This document shows, one piece after another, positions 55,656 to 56,345 of a DNA stretch of 56,345 bases. Position 1 is the stretch's first letter. Every line of letters starts with the position of its first letter. The position numbers and the translations under genes are program-made. The stretch spans positions 1-56,345 of the forward strand of contig JAJQFD010000008.1 in NCBI GenBank assembly GCA_021201335.1, read 5' to 3'. A model generated the notes under the pieces. That model ran no database searches. It was not told the DNA's origin and worked only from the letters and a program-made list of their open reading frames with translations. This DNA is from Bacteroides sp. Lineage in GTDB: Bacteria; Bacteroidota; Bacteroidia; Bacteroidales; Bacteroidaceae.

Positions 55656-55743
55656 TATAAGCTTCAACTAAAAAGAGTATAAGCTTTAAATATCGGTACT
55701 ATAAGCTTAAACAACAGATCGTATAAGCTTCCAGTATTGGATA
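55656..55743. repeat. Four tandem units with exact 22-bp period, locus 2
   Basis: TATAAGCTT occurs at 55656, 55678, 55700 and 55722, each exactly 22 bp apart, with unrelated sequence in the remaining 13 bp of each unit. A weaker fifth unit (CTTAAAGCT) lies in phase at 55744. It sits in the 704-bp region between pheS and the CRISPR array, 250 bp upstream of the pheS promoter element. Locus 1 (27060-27169) has the same period and a TATAG core. Confidence 0.87.
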
Positions 55744-55759
55744 CTTAAAGCTATAAATA

Positions 55760-56069
55760 CCTATTAAATAACAGTTAAAGAGCTATATCTAACGCTAGAA
55801 GGAGTTATAATGTGGGTTGATTTAAAATGATAAATGGATTTTAAATCGAATTTTTCGGAAGTAAAATGAAAAAAATATTTTAGTAATTATAGGGGATTGC
55901 TCGTAATGTATGTAATTTAATGACTAATTGAATTTTTTTAAATCATTTTCCTTGCGATTTTTTTGAGTAAGTACATGATGAGTCGGGAATATTTAAATAT
56001 GGAGGGATTTACTTTTCAAAATATCATATTGTAATAATTGTATTTTGACTTCCTTAAATGATACTATTC
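55760..56069. other. AT-rich region before the CRISPR array
   Basis: No ORF, no cas gene and no convincing anti-repeat (tracrRNA) is visible here. Near 56036-56051 the string ATTGTATTTTGACTT resembles the second half of the CRISPR repeat but is out of register with the array. Confidence 0.45.
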
Positions 56070-56345
56070 TTGGGATAAGTAATTAAAATTTGTATCTTTG
56101 ACTTTATAAAACAGCTCGTCTTCTTTGAATAGCGGCAACTGGCCCGTTGTAATTAGCTTTCGAAATTGTATCTTTGACTTTATAAAACAGCGCTATGATT
56201 TTATCCGCTTCTTCTTCCGCAGTTGTAATTAGCTTTCGAAATTGTATCTTTGACTTTATAAAACAGCATGGTAACTATTACAGATGGTGTTTATAGAGTT
56301 GTAATTAGCTTTCGAAATTGTATCTTTGACTTTATAAAACAGCAC
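56070..56345 (+). CRISPR. Type II-C-like CRISPR array (start; continues past the window)
   Basis: Repeats are 46 bp, at 56070-56115 (degenerate first half), 56146-56191, 56222-56267 and 56298-56343; the last three are identical. Spacers are 30 bp (56116-56145, 56192-56221, 56268-56297); a fourth begins at 56344. The repeat begins GTTGTAATTAGC and ends TATAAAACAGC, like the 46-47-bp repeats of Bacteroidetes type II-C systems (for example the Bacteroides fragilis repeat, which also starts GTTGT and ends ACAGC, from memory). No cas gene is in the window, so the subtype rests on the repeat. Each repeat contains TATCTTTG at positions 24-31. Confidence 0.95.

Noticed and set aside
56036..56062. Possible additional decayed CRISPR repeat upstream of the first one
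   Set aside because: Only a short part resembles the repeat, and its register would leave a 7-bp spacer instead of 30.
55434..56069. Possible tracrRNA anti-repeat beside the array
   Set aside because: No stretch complementary to the first half of the repeat was found on either strand by eye; tracrRNA and cas genes are probably beyond the window.

Overview
The window is a chromosomal segment of a Bacteroidales bacterium, most likely Parabacteroides-like; the genus is inference. The evidence is a SusC/SusD pair with an ECF sigma factor and FecR anti-sigma factor, a NigD-like lipoprotein, a GGGtGRT protein, the pheS / MFS / nth / pgk neighbourhood, AT-rich intergenic DNA, and many promoters of the Bacteroidetes type (TAnnTTTG at -7, TTG about 19-20 nt upstream). 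No tRNA or rRNA gene and no transposase was seen.

Layout. 1-2.1 kb: two unknown secreted proteins around a DUF493 gene. 2.1-8.7 kb: AraC regulator divergent from an RND efflux operon (adaptor, pump, TolC). 9-14.7 kb: orphan MreB-like protein, acyltransferase, FtsH, a non-coding dispersed repeat, a small NifX-like protein, a second AraC regulator. 14.9-17 kb: calycin-like secreted protein, GNAT acetyltransferase, SDR dehydrogenase. 17-21.7 kb (minus): operon of a LytTR regulator, membrane-anchored NAGPA-like protein, lipoprotein and large secreted helical-repeat protein. 21.8-24.8 kb (minus): OMP/BON/LysM envelope operon and a HipA-like kinase/DUF3037 pair. 25-26.7 kb (minus): GGGtGRT protein and IscU-like scaffold. 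27.5-34.2 kb: DUF4375, NigD-like and Yip1 proteins, SmpB, MetH, nitroreductase lipoprotein, PlsC. 34.3-43 kb: ECF sigma, FecR, SusC, SusD and a secreted PPP-type phosphatase. 43.2-45.1 kb: two membrane phosphatases. 45.1-48.6 kb (minus): ABC importer plus its own porin. 48.6-55.4 kb (minus): Pgk, Nth, a radical SAM/SPASM enzyme between two paralogous TonB-domain proteins, an MFS transporter and PheS. 56.07 kb to the end: the start of a type II-C-like CRISPR array.

Three signals are not explained by ordinary genes. (1) A 268-bp non-coding sequence is present twice, in opposite orientations, at 13151-13417 and 34932-35199. (2) Two arrays of degenerate units with an exact 22-bp period lie at 27060-27169 and 55656-55743; each starts about 250-270 bp upstream of a housekeeping-type promoter. 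(3) The radical SAM gene is flanked by two secreted TonB-domain proteins whose first 37 residues align without gaps, which resembles an enzyme with leader-bearing substrates.

At least eight genes are broken by single-base length changes in A/T homopolymers of 6-8 bases, in both directions. The whole-protein reading is restored by one base each time. Sequencing or assembly error is the simplest explanation; real slippage or decay cannot be excluded from the sequence alone.
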